Of a stretch of DNA of 22,309 nucleotides, positions 22,224-22,309 are shown piece after piece (position 1 is the stretch's first letter; each line of letters starts with the position of its first letter). A program made the translations under genes and the position numbers. Source of the stretch: JAADHX01 sp964569385 (GTDB lineage Bacteria; Actinomycetota; Acidimicrobiia; Acidimicrobiales; Poriferisodalaceae). Location: positions 1 to 22,309 of the forward strand of contig CAZMUM010000061.1 of NCBI GenBank assembly GCA_964569385.1, given 5' to 3'. The notes under the pieces were generated by a model. It worked only from the letters and a program-made list of their open reading frames with translations. It was not told where the DNA came from and searched no databases.

Positions 22224-22309
22224 CTAAGCAGCCATAAAGGCAGTAACCTACGTGACCAAAGCCAACCGGCGCCTTCACTTAGGTCAATTTCCTTTCGCGG
22301 ACGAGTCCG

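Overview
The window looks like a piece of chromosome from a high-G+C actinobacterium, most likely from the class Acidimicrobiia. This placement is inferred from gene content and phylogenetic markers were not tested. The supporting signs are a FakA/YloV-type DAK2 gene directly coupled to recG (the same order as Rv2974c-recG in Mycobacterium tuberculosis), a UvrD2-type helicase with a C-terminal HRDC domain, a GTP-dependent PEP carboxykinase, an AMACR-type CoA transferase, an IniB-like protein, and frequent GTG/TTG starts. I see no tRNA, rRNA, CRISPR array, insertion sequence or prophage. No stretch longer than 300 bases lacks a gene.

Layout, left: 1-477 (minus strand, cut by the window edge) is an IniB-N-like protein. 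A 268-bp control region separates it from a divergent, membrane-anchored Hsp70-like ATPase (746-2710). Convergent to the latter is a two-gene operon read leftward, the FakA-like DAK2 protein then recG (6546-2745). Rightward from there come a small atypical cold-shock-like protein (6715-6954), pckG (7013-8803) and a secreted lipoprotein built from two copies of a four-cysteine domain (8868-9917). Two 58-bp copies of a hairpin-forming repeat (9929-10048, period 62 bp) and a strong stem-loop (10054-10090) fill the following gap.

Middle, all minus strand: a zinc alcohol dehydrogenase coupled to an unrecognised 338-residue protein (12204-10092); two tandem ferritin-like di-iron paralogues followed by an overlapping four-helix membrane protein (14335-12319); and a five-gene run of PH/SHOCT membrane protein, alpha/beta hydrolase, AMACR-type CoA transferase, PIG-L deacetylase and DUF4145-like protein (18304-14441), mostly with gaps of a few bases or an ATGA overlap.

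Right: uvrD2 (18430-20349) is divergent from the PH/SHOCT gene and carries a 19-bp tandem duplication at its start. It overlaps the stop of the convergent exonuclease III gene (21119-20346) by 4 bp. A TauD-family dioxygenase (21191-22078) and a Lys/Ala/Pro-repeat mini-ORF (22223-22119) close the window, separated by a perfect 10-bp inverted repeat.

Most of the window is housekeeping: DNA repair (recG, uvrD2, xthA) and central or acyl-CoA metabolism (pckG, the alcohol dehydrogenase, the CoA transferase, the hydrolase). The least ordinary parts are the IniB-like/transmembrane Hsp70 divergon, the tandem di-iron pair with its membrane partner, the duplicated-domain lipoprotein and the structured repeat behind it.
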